From Benincasa hispida (lineage: Eukaryota > Streptophyta > Magnoliopsida > Cucurbitales > Cucurbitaceae), in assembly GCF_009727055.1 (NCBI RefSeq), contig NC_052354.1:3746677-3810676 (forward strand): 64,000 nt of DNA. Reading direction: 5' to 3'. Shown in pieces: positions 1-12,149 of this stretch. The translations under genes and the position numbers were made by a program. Below the pieces are notes generated by a model. It worked only from the letters and a program-made list of their open reading frames with translations. It ran no database searches and was not told the origin of the DNA. Numbering within the stretch: the first letter of the stretch is position 1; each line of letters starts with the position of its first letter.

Positions 1-276
1 ACAACTCTTCTTTGAAGCTCCCCTGGAACAGCAAGAGCGACTCGAACTTATGAATTACAAACTCTATAGAAAAATTAATGCCAAAAAACGCAGGGGACTT
101 TACAAACCAATTTTGTAAACAAAGAAAGCCTTAAAACTAAGTATCCTATCCCAAAACATCCATAAAAAAAACCATATTCATCACCATTTATCACATGAAA
201 CAGAATGCAAAATATATAAAACCCACCATTACTGTAAAATCGATTCAACAGAAAAGAATGGAATTTGGGATCCAAC
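1..276 (-). mobile_element. copia-1 family leader fragment, primer site lost
   Basis: This segment aligns by eye with the copia-1 leader at about 13140-13390. Both share the words for a long A-rich stretch with 'caggggac/ccttata', 'tgtaaac..aaagaaagc' and 'aaaacccacca..actgtaa'. In copia-1 the leader runs into a tRNA-Met primer site. Here the corresponding 18 bases or so are missing, and the leader joins the LTR at TG (277). It is therefore the 5' untranslated part of a second, older minus-strand element whose body lies left of the window. No coding potential is seen. Confidence 0.7.
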
Positions 277-1356
277 TGAAGAAAATTTTCGAAAAAGATC
301 CTTTGAGCGGAAGTAAGATCGACCCAAATTCCATTTTTCATTGAATATAAGTTTTACAGTAAATAAGAACAGGCTTTTAAAAAAAAAAATTAAAGTTTTA
401 GAAACCCTTACCTTTGAAGAACCCTTTCTTCAAGAATTCCCTCGTACAAGCCATGAACGAAACTCCTTCTCCACATAGATCTCCTTCTTCAAAAGAGACA
501 TCACCACTTGAGAACCCTCTGTATTCTCTTGGTACAAAAGGATTCAAGCAAGAGTTGTGGGATTTTTTTGAATCCTTAGAAGAGGGAAGGAGATGGAAAG
601 GAGGAGAGGAAGAGAACTTTTCTTCTTTATTTCAATTTTTTCAGTGAGAACTCTTCTCAGAGAAAATTCAGTAAGAAGATGAATCTCCAACCACATCCCA
701 CATAAAATAACTAAGAGAATATAGGGAGGGAGTTGTAACTCCTTCCCTTTTATTAATTTCAATTAAATTAATAACATATATATATATAATAACTACTTTA
801 TTATATATATACACTATATGTTATATCAAATATAACATATAGCCTATAGATTTATATTACATCAAATATAACATAACCTATAGATTTTATTTTCTCTCTC
901 AACAATACATGGTACTTAATACAAATCACATTTATGTTAAATTCACTTATATGAATCTCATCCATATAGTTGATATTTAGACCATATCCAAATATTTAAT
1001 TCCTCTCAAATAAACCATATTTATATTAAATACATGAATCTCATTCATATAATTAGTATTTGAATCATATTCAAATTCCTCTCATATTACCTTAAATTAT
1101 AATGTATCAAATACATTATATTAATTATATCATATATATAATTAATTTAATTAATTATATCATATATAATTAATTCCCTCAATTAATTTGAACACTTCAA
1201 ATTAATCCAAAATTAATTCTCAATTAAATCCCTATTGAGCTATAGAGGTGACCTTATGGACTTGTAGATTGAAGTTCCAACGGTATTCGGATAATAAATT
1301 AAAATCTTTAATTAAATTATCCAACATCCATTAACTGTCGGTCATTCCACAAAGAC
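277..1356 (-). mobile_element. copia-1 family 5' LTR, first part (split by gypsy LTR)
   Basis: The sequence follows the copia-1 LTR (2584-4598) from its TG start, through the AT-rich stretch with repeated 'catatataatt' words, to 'ccattaactgtcgg..cacaaagac'. There it stops matching. The remainder of the same LTR resumes at 31797 with 'cgacagctgcagtcttc', which is where the full LTR continues. It is a diverged LTR interrupted by the gypsy LTR at 1358. It appears older than copia-1 because it differs more from either copia-1 LTR than those differ from each other. Confidence 0.65.
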
Positions 1357-1357
1357 T

Positions 1358-2583
1358 TGGAGTGGGAAAAATATTCTTCTTGTTTTGTTGATGATTTGAT
1401 ATGCATCGATGGTCATGCACTGATCATGCGTTGATAAGAAGAATATGTGTTAATGGTTTAGATATGCGCTACTCCTACTCCTAGCTAAATAGACTAAGCA
1501 ATTGAAGTTTGACTATGATAATTGGTAGAGATGCGACAATTGTTGACGCGTAATGAGATGCATGGAGAAGTAGGATTGGGAGAGAAAATTTTACCAAGTC
1601 ATTAAGTTGGTCACAAGAGTAATCCCAGCTTGCCGCGCATCACACACCTCTCAGTGGTTAGCCACATGCTTATATCTCTATAATGCATGGTTGCGTTAAG
1701 CATAAGATTATTCCTATCTCTAGGAATGCTACTCACTTTGCTTAGCAAGTTCCACTACTTACACTCTCGGGCAATTGGTTATAGCTACTCAGCTCATAGA
1801 AAAGCATCGCGATAGCCTCACACTAAGCAAAGAGAATTGACTCACTATACTCGTGCAACACACACGTCTCGGTGGTTTACTACATGTTTCATATCTCTAT
1901 GCCACATGATTGAGTATGCGATAACTCTTGCAATCTTCACTTAACTCATTGCGATGAAAGTAAAAGATGATGGAAATGGTGTTAAAGGAACTAGAGAGAT
2001 GCATTGATTACAAAATGTATAATGTCTAAGGGCAAAATGTAATACAATATAGAGGTAAGAAGAGAGGTGGAGGGCTAGATGTAGGCAATCTCTTGCTCCT
2101 ATCAGATGTATGTCAAGGTTGCCAGTGGTGTCAGGGATGGGTGGTGGAGTAGTCTCTCTCGAGCTCTATCTCCGACAAAGCTCCAATCGTCAATCGAAAA
2201 GAGTTTTGGGAATGAAGAACTCTCAAAGACTGTCTGCTCATGCTCTCGTCTGTGATCACAAGAATCTGCCTAAAGAAGAGACTCGGATACTTTGAATTTG
2301 AGCTCCAAGGCTCTATTTATAGAGCTCAAACGCCGACAACATTGGTAATCCCACTCTGAATCACTGTCATCCTTGTCACGGTAGGTGAAATTTCATCATG
2401 ACCTTATCTCTTTTACACTCCTGAGGTATGCGTTCATGATTGTTTCTTCTGAGGCATCAACGCATCCTACCCTTTTTGCGATCATCTTCTATCATGGCTA
2501 TCACTCTGTAGTTGCAGCTTTCCATGCGACGAATTTATCTTCGTGAAAATCAATGCATGCGATCAACTTTGCGATGGTCTGGG
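1358..2583 (-). mobile_element. gypsy LTR copy (a), first part (split by copia-1)
   Basis: Shares blocks with the gypsy LTR copies at 14786-16195 and 17561-18142: 'cacacctctc..gtggtt', 'ctatctcc', 'ctcgagctctatctccgacaaagctcc' and a minus-strand TATA box near 2313. The block ends at CTGGG (2579-2583), directly before the copia-1 LTR. The rest of this LTR continues at 31574 after CTAGG, so copia-1 inserted into it. No internal gypsy region is attached on either side, so it behaves as a solo LTR. The short reading frame at 2110-2295 inside it has no recognisable product. Confidence 0.6.
2313..2322 (-). promoter_or_regulatory. LTR TATA box, copy (a)
   Basis: CTATAAATAG on the minus strand, inside the palindromic context GAGCTCTATAAATAGAGCC. 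The same box recurs at the corresponding place in other gypsy LTR copies: 8079-8087, 17060-17068, 18007-18016 and 26872-26880. This fixes the transcription direction of the family as minus in this window. Confidence 0.55.
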
Positions 2584-4598
2584 TGAAGGAACTCTAATTA
2601 TAGAGGACTTATGAGTGGAAGTGGATCGTTCTAAATTCCATTGTGAAAGAACTCAAACATTTACAATCATACTAAACAGATTATGCATTAATCAATAAAT
2701 TACAACTCTCTTTGAATTAAATACAAAGGATCAAGAAAACAATACCTTTCAAGAACTTTTCTTCAAGTGTTTCCCTCGATCAAACTCGAACGCAAGGAAC
2801 AAGAACTTGAACACAACGAACAAGAACTCGAACTCCCTCAAACACCATAAATGAGTAAAACTCGATCCTCGATCAGAACCGAACACTACTACAAGATTAC
2901 CATGATATTCTCGGTGTGAGAATCCAAGAGTTGTGGGCTCTGGCTTATTTTGGATTGAGGGAAAGACTGGAGTAGACGATCGAGTAAGTGATGAACTATC
3001 GTATAGAAGAAGAAGTCTATCGTATAGACTTGATACTCAATCATTTAGATACTTTCAAGCTATCGTCTAGTATACTCGATACAATCGTATGGTCTCTCAA
3101 TTAATAATCTGATAACTTGTTCTTGTGTAAGATTTTTGAAATCCAATTTTCTTTTATCTTACAGTTGCCATAAAACGGTGTAACCACCAACTAAGGTCAA
3201 TTATTGACAAAAAGAAATTTTAATTATCATATAATTAATAAATTATAAATAAATACAATAACTAACTTATCATATTATATTTATAACCTATAGTTTTAAT
3301 ATTGCATCATATAGAATATATAAACCATAGATCTTTTTCTCTTTTATGGCATTTAATATAAATCATATTTTTATTAATTCCTCCAATCAAATAATAATGT
3401 ATCAAATACATCATATTAATTATATCATATATAATTGAATTAATTTAATTATAACATATATAATCAAATTCCCTCTTGTTAATTTGAACATTTCAAACTA
3501 ACCCAAAAACTAATTCTCAACTTGAATCCATTGAGCTACTAAGGGGACCTTATGGACCTGTAGCTTGAAGCTCTAACGGTACGTGAATAACTGACTAAAG
3601 TATTTAATCACATTATCCACCATCCGTTAATTATCGGGCACTCCACTAAAGACGGACAACTGCACTCTTCGCACTACAGATATATTTTTGTGTCCATTGG
3701 ATATAACCAATCAACAGTACGATGACCCTTCACAAATCGCTCGAAAGTACAGTTGGGCCAAATTACCGTTTTGCCCCTGTAGTTACAACTAACTCCTTAA
3801 GTACCACTGATTCCTCTAATGAACAATAGATCATAGTCCCACTATGACTAAACCCTTATCAAGCCTAGAGAAGGTGTGGTACCACATTGTTCAAGCTCCG
3901 AAATCAGCCCTTAAGGGAGCAATTTATCTACTTACCTCTGCTTTGGAGAAGAAGTGAATTCCATTTTGTGTAGCTGATTTTTCAACTCCCCAATCAGACG
4001 AATCTCTAAAGTGGTAGGCTTGTTGAGTCGGCAATCTAGCCACTCTCACCCATGCAAATCATAGGACCACCCTCATAGGCAAGAGTTCACAACTCACTCA
4101 GGATTAAGGTCATATTACCTATGGTCATCCTTGTGAAATGAAAGTCTCAATTAGGAATGGCGTTTTATAACGAGACTAAACATTTCGTGGTCGAATCTTA
4201 TACAAACTTCTTTGTGTAGAATATCCCCATTCACATGTCTAATACATGAATGATCAGGATCAGATCATTTGTAGCACTTTACAACATTTGTAACACCTAC
4301 AAAGTGGCCCACACTTGTAATGTCACCAAGATTAGGTATCCCTTCTTATCCATATACTACAGACCATTTAGGTTATCACTTAAACACGATTCACTTGTAT
4401 GTCTCCACATACATGTTTAAGTTACAACAATAACTATGGATCTTAGTTTATTGGTTTGTGGTTAATTCAACTAAAATATCTCATATTTCATAGATTGAAG
4501 AGAATAAAATATCATATATTATAAATTACAAAAAATTTGTTCATACAAGTGTTTACAAACTACAGAACCCTACGAGATTTAGGGTATCAACCCCAACA
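2584..4598 (-). mobile_element. copia-1 3' LTR (complete, about 2.0 kb)
   Basis: Begins TGAAGGAACTC and ends CCCCAACA, i.e. TGTTGG...TTCA on the coding strand. It is followed by a polypurine tract at 4599-4612. It matches the 5' LTR pieces at 13407-14785 and 31061-31573 over nearly the whole length, apart from about 100 bases lost between those pieces. The 2-kb length is long for a copia LTR. Short words such as 'acgatcgagtaa' and 'ctatcgt(a/c)tag' inside it resemble the minisatellite of the element's leader. Confidence 0.85.
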
Positions 4599-4612
4599 AT
4601 CTCCCACTTGTC
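4599..4612 (-). promoter_or_regulatory. copia-1 polypurine tract
   Basis: On the minus strand this reads as a purine run, roughly GACAAGTGGGAGAT, immediately 5' of the 3' LTR. This is the expected position for the primer of plus-strand DNA synthesis in a Ty1/copia element. Confidence 0.75.
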
Positions 4613-4639
4613 CTAAAGCTGGTGGGATGTACAAGATAA

Positions 4640-6906
4640 TCAAATTACAAGTACAAAAAAGAGTAAAATAAGGCACAAACGCCCAGTACAAGATCTCCCG
4701 TTTGTCCTAGTCCAACCGTGGTCTGTCCCATAGACCTATACTCTACAAGTGACCCTCAAACATTGTAGTCATGAGGGCCTTCGTAAACGGATCAACAACA
4801 TTGTGCTCTGAAGCTATCTTCGTGAAAATCGCATCCCCTCGATGCATAATCTCTCGGATGAGATGGTATTTCTACTCTATGTGCTTATCGCGCTTATGAC
4901 TCCGAGGCTCATGCCACAACACCATTATTATCATAATAAAAAGTGATGGGCCTAGACATGTCTGGAACAACTTCTAGATCAGTCAGGAACTTTCTCAGCC
5001 AAACGGCCTCTTTAGCAGCTTCACAGGCCGCTACATACTCGACCTCCATGGTGGAGTCAGCGATGCACCACTACTTGGTGCTTCACCAAACTACAACCCC
5101 TCTGTTAAGAGTGAACACTGATCCTGAAGTGGATTTCCTAGAATTCTTATCAGTCTGAAAATTAGAGTCTGTGTATCCTGTAAGATCAAATCCTTAGAAC
5201 CATACACAAGCATGTAGTCCTTTGTTCTTTGAAGATACTTGAGGATGTTCTTGACGGGTGTCCAGTGACCCTATCCTGGATTAGACTAAGATCTATTGAC
5301 TATCCCCACAGTGTAGCAGATGTCAGGTCTAGTACATAACATCGTATACATCAAACTGCCTACGACATATGCATAAGGGACCCGTTTCATTTCCTCAACC
5401 TCTTAAGATGTCTTAGGACATGGTTCCTTAGACAATGTAACTCCATGCTGAAAAGGCAATAGGCCCCTTTTGAAGTTCTACATCGAGTACTTGATCAACA
5501 TCTTGTCAATGTACGATGCCTAAGACAGTGCTAGCATTTTGTTCTTTTGATCTCAAAAGATCTGGATCCCAAGAACAAACTGAGCCTCTCCCAAATCTTT
5601 CATTTGGAATTGGGTTGCTAGCCAATTCTTAACTGAAGTCAGTAAGCCTACATCATTCCCAATGAGTAGAATATCGACTAATACAACACTAGGAAAACTA
5701 CTAAACTGTTGATGATTTTCTTCTAGACACAAGGCTCATCAACATTTTGGTTAAAGCCATAAGATTTGATTGCAGTATCAAACCTTATGTTCTAAGATCG
5801 AGATGCCTATTTTAGTCCATAAATGGACCGATTCAGCTTGCAAACCTTTTGCTCTTGACCTTGGGCTATGAATCCCTCGGGTTGCACCATATAAATGGTC
5901 TCCTCAAGATTGCTATTCAGAAAAGCAATCTTGACATCCATTTGCCATATCTCATAGTCATAATATGAGGCAATGGATAGGAGGATGCAGATAGACTTCA
6001 GCATGGAAACAAGCGAGAAAGTCTCCTCATAGTTGACTCCCTCTACCTAGGTATAACTCTTTGCCACCAGTCTAGCCTTGAAGGTTTGCACCTTTCCATC
6101 AGCACCCCATTTCCTCTTGTAGATCCATTTACATCCTATAGGTTTGACCCCATCAGATTGATATATAAGATCCCAAACTGAGTTGAAGTACATAGAATCC
6201 ATTTCCAGATCCATGGCTTTGACCCATTCATCTTTGTCAACATCCTCCATTGCCTTCTTGTAAGACAATGGATCCTCAACCTCACCATCAGCTACAATAG
6301 CTAGGATTTCAGTTAAACCCATATCGCGAATAGGTGGGTTCGCAACCCTCCAACTACATCGAGATTCCCTCAACATTTGAGGTGGATTTGACCTACTAGA
6401 TGAACCCACATCAATAACTCTTGTTGAGGTAGTAGGCTTTTTAACAATTCTTGTTGAAATTTCAGTAGTGTCTTTGGAAAGTTCATTCAACACGATTTTG
6501 CTTCTAGGACTGTGCTCCCTTATATGATCCTTCTCAAGAAAAGTAGTGTTTGTCGATACAAACACTTTGTTTTCCTTCGAATCATAAAAGTAGCCCCTTC
6601 GTGCCCCTTTAGGTAGCCTACAAATAAGCACAGCCTCGAATGTGGTTCCAATTTCTTAGGATTAGCCTCAAGCACATGTGCTAGGCAACCCTAGATGCGG
6701 AAGTGATGTAAACTTACTTTACGACCATTCCACAACTCCAAAGATGTCCTGGCCACACTCTTGGAGGGAACGCAGTTCAGGATGTAAGTTGCAGTCTCTA
6801 CTGTAAAACCCCAAAATGAGTTCGGTAAGGAAGCGTAACTCATCATCAATCGAACTATATCCAACAAGGTTCTATTTCTCCTCTCCAATACACCATTCTG
6901 CTGAGG
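4640..6906 (-). pseudogene. copia-1 pol, 3' half: integrase C-terminus, RT, RNase H (broken)
   Basis: This is the downstream half of a Ty1/copia polyprotein on the minus strand. At 6691-6906 the integrase continues after the solo LTR with PQQNGV.ERRNRTLLD and the downstream conserved integrase block. At 6047-6631 lies the linker to reverse transcriptase, ending in PIGCKWIYKRKWGADG..FKARLVAK. At 5807-6004 is the RT core, with YEIWQMDVKIAFLNSNLEE and a C-terminal SIYGLK. From 5800 down to 4640 only decayed RT/RNase H remains, with many stops and frame changes. The product would have made and integrated element cDNA, but this copy cannot. The continuation upstream is at 8597-10418. Confidence 0.85.
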
Positions 6907-6911
6907 TGTAC
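6907..6911. repeat. target-site duplication TGTAC, left copy
   Basis: TGTAC lies immediately left of the inserted solo LTR. The identical TGTAC at 8592-8596 lies immediately right. Removing the insert and one copy restores a continuous copia integrase frame (SAPGT joined to PQQNGV), which supports a clean retrotransposon insertion. Confidence 0.85.
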
Positions 6912-7008
6912 TGATGCATTGTAAATATGATGTGATTATGATGTATAGTTGCGGTGATGAATTTTGCGTTGCACATGCAAGTTTTCCTACTAAAATCCAA
7001 GTATAAAT

Positions 7009-7050
7009 CTCACTAGGTTTCCTAGTAAGTCCAGGGTCGAACACAGGGAC
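7009..7050 (-). other. conserved hairpin block, LTR copy (b)
   Basis: A stem ACTAGG (7012-7017), loop TTT and complementary CCTAGT (7021-7026) are followed by the invariant tail GGTCGAACACAGGGAC. The block 'ccaagtataa' precedes it. Equivalent stems with different bases but kept pairing are found at 14957-14971, 15174-15188 and 18460-18475. Confidence 0.6.
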
Positions 7051-8078
7051 TATTGAGTTAATATGCGACAGTAAATTTGATTACTTTGCGGTGCCAAAAA
7101 CAAATAAGTTGGATGGTGTTTTGTTTAAGTGTATTTCCTATTCGACGGGTTCGAGTAAAGACTTGATGAAATTGAGAATTACAATGAGTATGCGATGAAT
7201 GGGTTGAGAAGGGATTTAGCTAACACTTCCTAAGATTGCGTTCAAGTTATGTGATCATGCTACACACACACAACAACATGTCATCTCTCAATACAAATGC
7301 CATAGTTCCTATTTCTAGGACGCATGCGATGTATACGATAATGTCGATAGGACTTATGTCTAAGCCTCTATTCTTGCCTATGCGATGATGAATGATGCAC
7401 ACATACACAAGGTGACCGCATACTATCATATCCTATTTCTAGGGTGCATGTGATGCATAATAGCAAACAGAACTTATGTCTAAGTTTCTATCTCTTGCTT
7501 ATGTGGTTCTAATCTAACACTCTCAAGCCTAGATTCTAATCTGGCTCTCTCAAGTCTAGATTCTTTCTTTAGACTACTCTCTCAAGTATCTCTAAAGGGT
7601 GAATGACGCATACATAAGACAAGATGATCGCATAAGGTGAAGATCTTAGGTCATGCTCGCTAAATACTTCTCAACCATTCGAGAATTTAACTACTCATGC
7701 GAAGTGTAGAGAGATTGAACATAAGTTGAAATGAGGTTTCCATTGTTTATAAATTAAATGCAGAATACAGAATAACAATAGAAAGTAAAGATAAGAAGCC
7801 CGGTAGCAATGTCTTGCTTCTCGTGGCCTTTTACACTGTCTTTCACTCCAATCTGCCCAGATGAATATCCTTGCTTTTTCAAGTGTTGGCCCTCTCTTCT
7901 TTTGTAGCACTTCCCGGCATTCTTTCGAGCTATCCAGGAATGATCTCTCGACGTCTTCTTCTCTTTGCTCGTCTCCATTCTTTAAGTATAAGAATAACTA
8001 TGACAGACTAACGACTATCTACTTTGTATATGATCTATCTTCTATATGGCGAACTCCTTTAACGATGGTGGCCTTCAG

Positions 8079-8087
8079 TATTTATAG
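8079..8087 (-). promoter_or_regulatory. LTR TATA box, copy (b)
   Basis: CTATAAATA on the minus strand, at the same relative site as in the other gypsy LTR copies, about 510 bases from the 5' (right) end of the LTR. Confidence 0.5.
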
Positions 8088-8591
8088 AGCTCAAGGTGAA
8101 GAAGTTTTTCTATCTAATGATTGAAATGATGGGCGGTCATTAAATCTCTTGCTCTGATGCGCTGATTAATGGTCACCGAAAAGTTGAGTGTACTTGCTAC
8201 TGTGTCGTTAACGACTTGTCAACTAAATTCGGATTCAACCGTCATCAGCTTTCCGTCCCATCATGATTTATTATGCTTTCACCTTGATGGACCGTCTTTA
8301 TGCGGCCACCTTCTTGAGCAAATTCTCGCGATCGCATACGATCGTATGACTTTGCAATCGCAATCTTTCAATGCACGCAGACGCCGAATTCCTTGGATCG
8401 CAATTTTACTTGCGCCAACGCATTTTGCCTGCACAAAATAAGTAAATTAGCTGCTTTTATGCGATAAGCGCATGCAATCGCAATATTCTCATTTTAACAC
8501 TTTTGAACATGATTTTGTATATTTTTACCGTCACATTCTCTCATTGTTTTACTTATTTGCGCTGTAATAACGTGCATTCTACCTGTTATCA

Positions 8592-8596
8592 TGTAC
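8592..8596. repeat. target-site duplication TGTAC, right copy
   Basis: Exact match to 6907-6911; see the left copy. Confidence 0.85.
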
Positions 8597-10418
8597 CAGG
8601 TGCTGAGAGTTGGGAAACTATTCCATGTTCTATTAAATAGTTCTAGATCTCAGAATTCAAAAACTCTCCACCTCGATCAGATTGAAGCGTCTTAATCATT
8701 TTACTTAATGCGTTTTCAACTTCAGCCTTGAACTCTTTGAACTTTTCAAAGGATTTAGACTTATGTTGCATTAAATAAACGTACCCATACCTCGAATAAT
8801 CATTAGTAAAAGTTATGAAGTATTCATACTCTGACTCGCACATTCATCTAACCACAAAGGTATGAATGCACTAACTTTAGAGGCTCTTTGGCACATTCAT
8901 CAGACCACAAAGGTCTTTTAGTCATTTTGCCTTCAAGGCATGACTGGCACACAAGTAAAGAATTTTCTTCTAACTCATTTAAAAGTCCATTTTTCACTAA
9001 CATCTCGATCCTATTGAGATTGATATGCCCTAAACATATATGCTAAAGTTGGGCATTTTCTTTAGGAGAAACTTTAAGTCGTTTGTTTTGAGTTACAACA
9101 GTTTTAAACATCTTTATTTTATGGAGGGAATTTGTTGCTAACAGCCTTAGCACATACAAATGGTTTTCTAGTTGAGCCGAACATATATCAAAACCATTTT
9201 TCATAATAAACACTTTATTAACAGAAAAAAATCAATGTATAATTACATTCGACCAAAGACTTTACAGAAATTAAGTTCCTCTTTAACTCAGAAACTACAT
9301 ATACATCATTCAAAATGATAAACCTATTCTGTAAAGTCAACTGGAGACCTCCCACTGCCACAATTGAGACGACGTGCCTGGTTCCAACTCACATCGTCAT
9401 CTCACCAGCACCAAGCTGCCGCTAGAAACTAATTCCCTGAAATGAAGAACAAACATGGTTAGTGGCCTTAGAGTCAATAATCCAAGAAAAATCATCATTC
9501 ACCACTAAATAAGTCTCCAAAACAAGAAATCGTATTTACCTTCGTTTGGCCTTCTTCTTCTCAGCCAAATAACGTGGGCAGTTCTGCTTCTATTGCCCGT
9601 CCTGGTTGCAATGGAAACATTTTCCCTTTTCAACCTACACTGGTTGCCTACCTTGCAAAGCGGCAGGTTGTGGGTTAGCAAGTGCCTTCCCCTTACGACC
9701 CTTCTTCTTCTTCCACTTGTTGGTGTCGGAAGAAGAAAGTGCAGGCTTAGTTCCTGAGGTCGAACCTTTATGGAACTTTCTAGATGATGAAGCAACATTT
9801 GCCTCAACAACCTTCTTCTCCTTGCTTTTCAGCAAGGAATGGAATGTCTGAAACTCATTCAGTAGAGTTGTAAGGTTGTAATCAACCATATTCAAAACAG
9901 CGTTGCTTACAAAGTGAAGGAAGCTTTCTGGTAATGACTCCAGAATTATGCTAACCTGGCTATCCTCATCGATGCTCGATCCGTTTATCTCTGCCACATT
10001 GAAGTGGACCATCATGTTCAGAACATGTCCATAAACAGATGTACCCTCTTTCATCTTGGAGTTAAAGATGAACTTAAGAGCGTTGTGCCTGAGCTGCACG
10101 GATAGTTGTTTGAACATTCCCCTCAGGGACTCCATGATCTTGCGTGCAGTGATCATGGACTCATGCTTCTTCACCAAAATGTCGTTATGGCTTACCAAGA
10201 TGTACGCTCGGGTCTTTTCATTCACTCGTGTCCAATGCTCATAGGCCTCTTGAAAATTTCAAGCAGCGTTGGGAGGTGAAATAAGAGGAAAATCTTCCAT
10301 AAGGACGAACCTTAAGTCATCGATGATCAAGGATCATGTTAATCATATTCTTCCAACTAACATAGTTCTCGCCAGTCAGTTTATCGATGGCTAAAAGTGC
10401 AAGAGTAGTGGTAGCCAT
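8597..10418 (-). pseudogene. copia-1 gag, protease and integrase N-terminus (broken)
   Basis: The upstream half of a Ty1/copia gag-pol on the minus strand. The start ATG at 10416-10418 opens with MATTTLALLAIDKLTGENY, a typical copia gag opening. A UBN2-like gag body follows in 9635-10225. The CCHC nucleocapsid knuckle near 9576-9620 (CFHCNQDGQ..QNC) carries an in-frame stop in place of the residue after Gln. The protease motif near 9440-9490 reads DSRA instead of DSGA. The integrase core at 8643-8843 has YSRYGYVYLM and the second catalytic Asp in LQSDRGGEFL. Stops and frameshifts lie between these blocks. The frame is cut by the solo LTR and resumes at 6906. The element is dead. Confidence 0.85.
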
Positions 10419-11570
10419 AATTTAAAAGTTGCTGAAAAAAGAATAAACTTAATAAGTCTATTTGCATAACCACTTTTAACACCATTTTAGTTTTAGCAAA
10501 ATAGTTCTATTGTACCCTAGGTGACATCTATTTTGCAATGATGCCCCAATGAGGCAGGATAAAAGTCACCGTAGGGTGATCAAGTGCTCCTTCACTGGAA
10601 TTAGACAATCTCAACCATTAGATAGAAACAACTCCTTGTAACTGAATCTAATAGTCACCATTGTTTGGTCTAGAATTTGTTAACATTCTTAACAATTTTG
10701 TGTAAGTGTAACCCCTCATTTTAGGCCCTAGAGTCCCCCCTAATACGCCCACCATAGGGAAAAAGCATATTAGGACAAGAGACTAAAGCAACCCTATCCA
10801 TTTCTAGAGATCAGATAAAGAGTTGTGCAAATACAACTATCCTTTAGGGGGACACTGCCAGGTGCTTCGAGGCGATGCACGAAAACTTTATCCAACCTAA
10901 TGAGAGAGACCGAGGGATATGTTGTCACACGTCCTGCTCCCACTTACTATGAACATTCTCTCCATTCACCTTGGTATTGACCTACCCAAATGCCATCCTT
11001 TAGGGAGACACTCCCAGGATGCCTCAAGGTCAATAGATCTCACGGTGTGAACTTTTTAGGGAGAAACGTGTAGAGGTAAAGTGAAGTATCATATACCCCA
11101 ATTACCCTCCACCAAATGTTCTACCTAGGGATTTATTAACTTAGAAAATCCGGCTATTGGTTTTATCTAAGTGGATGTTTAATTTGCTAAAAAACAACAT
11201 TTGCTTTTGATGATTAAACAAGTTTGATTCAAATCTTATTAAACACTTTAACAGACTTTCATCAAAATTGCATGCATGCAATAAATCTATCTAATTCACC
11301 TTTCTAGGTTGGTTCTCAGGTAGAGGTGTGATGTTTCCATCAACTTAATTACCCCCGCCTAGCCAGAACCAGCCTTAGCCAAAAGGTCCCTTATAGATAG
11401 ATTTGGTACATATTTAGTCTTTTATTAGTCAATTTAATCCTATTAAACCGAATTAAAAGATTAAACTTAGGTATCTAATCTCATTAGAACTGTGATCTTA
11501 GGTCTATCTCCATCAAATTTTAAAACACTTTTAAAACATGATTAAAGCCTAAGTTTGCATGCAACTCTTT
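10419..11570 (-). mobile_element. copia-1 leader, gag-proximal part, with direct repeats
   Basis: Non-coding stretch between gag and the minisatellites. Two related cassettes are visible. 'atcctttagggggacactgccagg' style sequence at about 10830 recurs as 'atcctttagggagacactcccagg' at about 10990, each followed by a 'tgcctc/ttcgaggc' word. Nothing here translates into a known protein. It is counted as part of the element because it lies between its gag start and its primer site. Confidence 0.55.
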
Positions 11571-11589
11571 CTTATTGATTTTAATTCTA

Positions 11590-11990
11590 ATTTCATTAAT
11601 TATAACACTTATAAAAAATGAAGCAATTAAAACCATTCACATTTCTAAGCTAGACATTCACAAGGTATTTATAACTTTTATAAATAAACCTAAGCGTCAT
11701 GCTTCATGCAATGTTCATTCATTACTAATATATAACTTTTATATAACAAGTAATGAACTAAGCATACATGCTAACATACATCCTTATATTATAACGTTTA
11801 TAATAAAGCTGATGCATGGATATGCTTTAATGCATGCATATATTATAACTCTTATATTATATGATGCATGAGCATGCTTTAATTAATTTAATCATGCAAA
11901 CTACTATATTATAACACTTATAATATAAAGATGATGCGTGAATAAATGCATAACCTATGGTGGGTTTTAAAACTATATGACATACATTAT
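11590..11990 (-). repeat. degenerate tandem repeat in copia-1 leader
   Basis: Six or so units of about 45-65 bases. Each starts with a 'tataac(a/t/g)(c/t)ttata' word (palindrome-like, e.g. TATAACACTTATAAAA) and runs into 'gatgcatg' or 'catgctt' words. Units begin near 11600, 11670, 11730, 11790, 11842 and 11908. The reading frames 11575-11871 and 11857-12060 are translations of this array and are not genes. Confidence 0.6.
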
Positions 11991-12149
11991 GACATATAAT
12001 ATAAACATACATCACATGTACATTCATTAAAAAATTGATGGATCGGAGAATATGCCTCATAATCGAAATAAAAAAAACTAACTATTACAAAAGAATCGAT
12101 TCAACTGGTTCAAATAGGCGATCCGGGTCTTGAACCGCCCACTCGAAGC

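Larger units (their letters stand above)
6912..8591 (-). mobile_element. gypsy solo LTR (copy b) inserted in copia-1 integrase
   Basis: A 1680-bp insertion with TG...CA ends and perfect 5-bp target duplications, and no internal retroelement region. On the minus strand it starts TGATAACAGGTAGAATGC and ends CAATGCATCA. It has a minus-strand TATA box (8079-8087), the covarying hairpin block (7009-7050), and blocks shared with 16195-17560, such as 'gaatgggttgagaaggg..aacacttccta'. The reading frames inside it (7247-7429, 7695-7978, 7861-8124, 8169-8441) are all low-complexity LTR translations without family hallmarks. It is most simply a solo LTR left by recombination of a Ty3/gypsy element. Confidence 0.8.

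Noticed and set aside
7695..8441. Several frames of 70-90 codons in the solo LTR
   Set aside because: They overlap on both strands, lack family motifs and lie inside a repeat with TG...CA ends.
9505..9851. Frames on both strands over copia gag (9505-9810 minus, 9606-9851 plus)
   Set aside because: They are other-frame shadows of the gag frame 9635-10225 that carries the recognisable domain.
11575..12060. Hydrophobic small proteins on both strands
   Set aside because: They are translations of the 45-65 base tandem repeat in the copia-1 leader.
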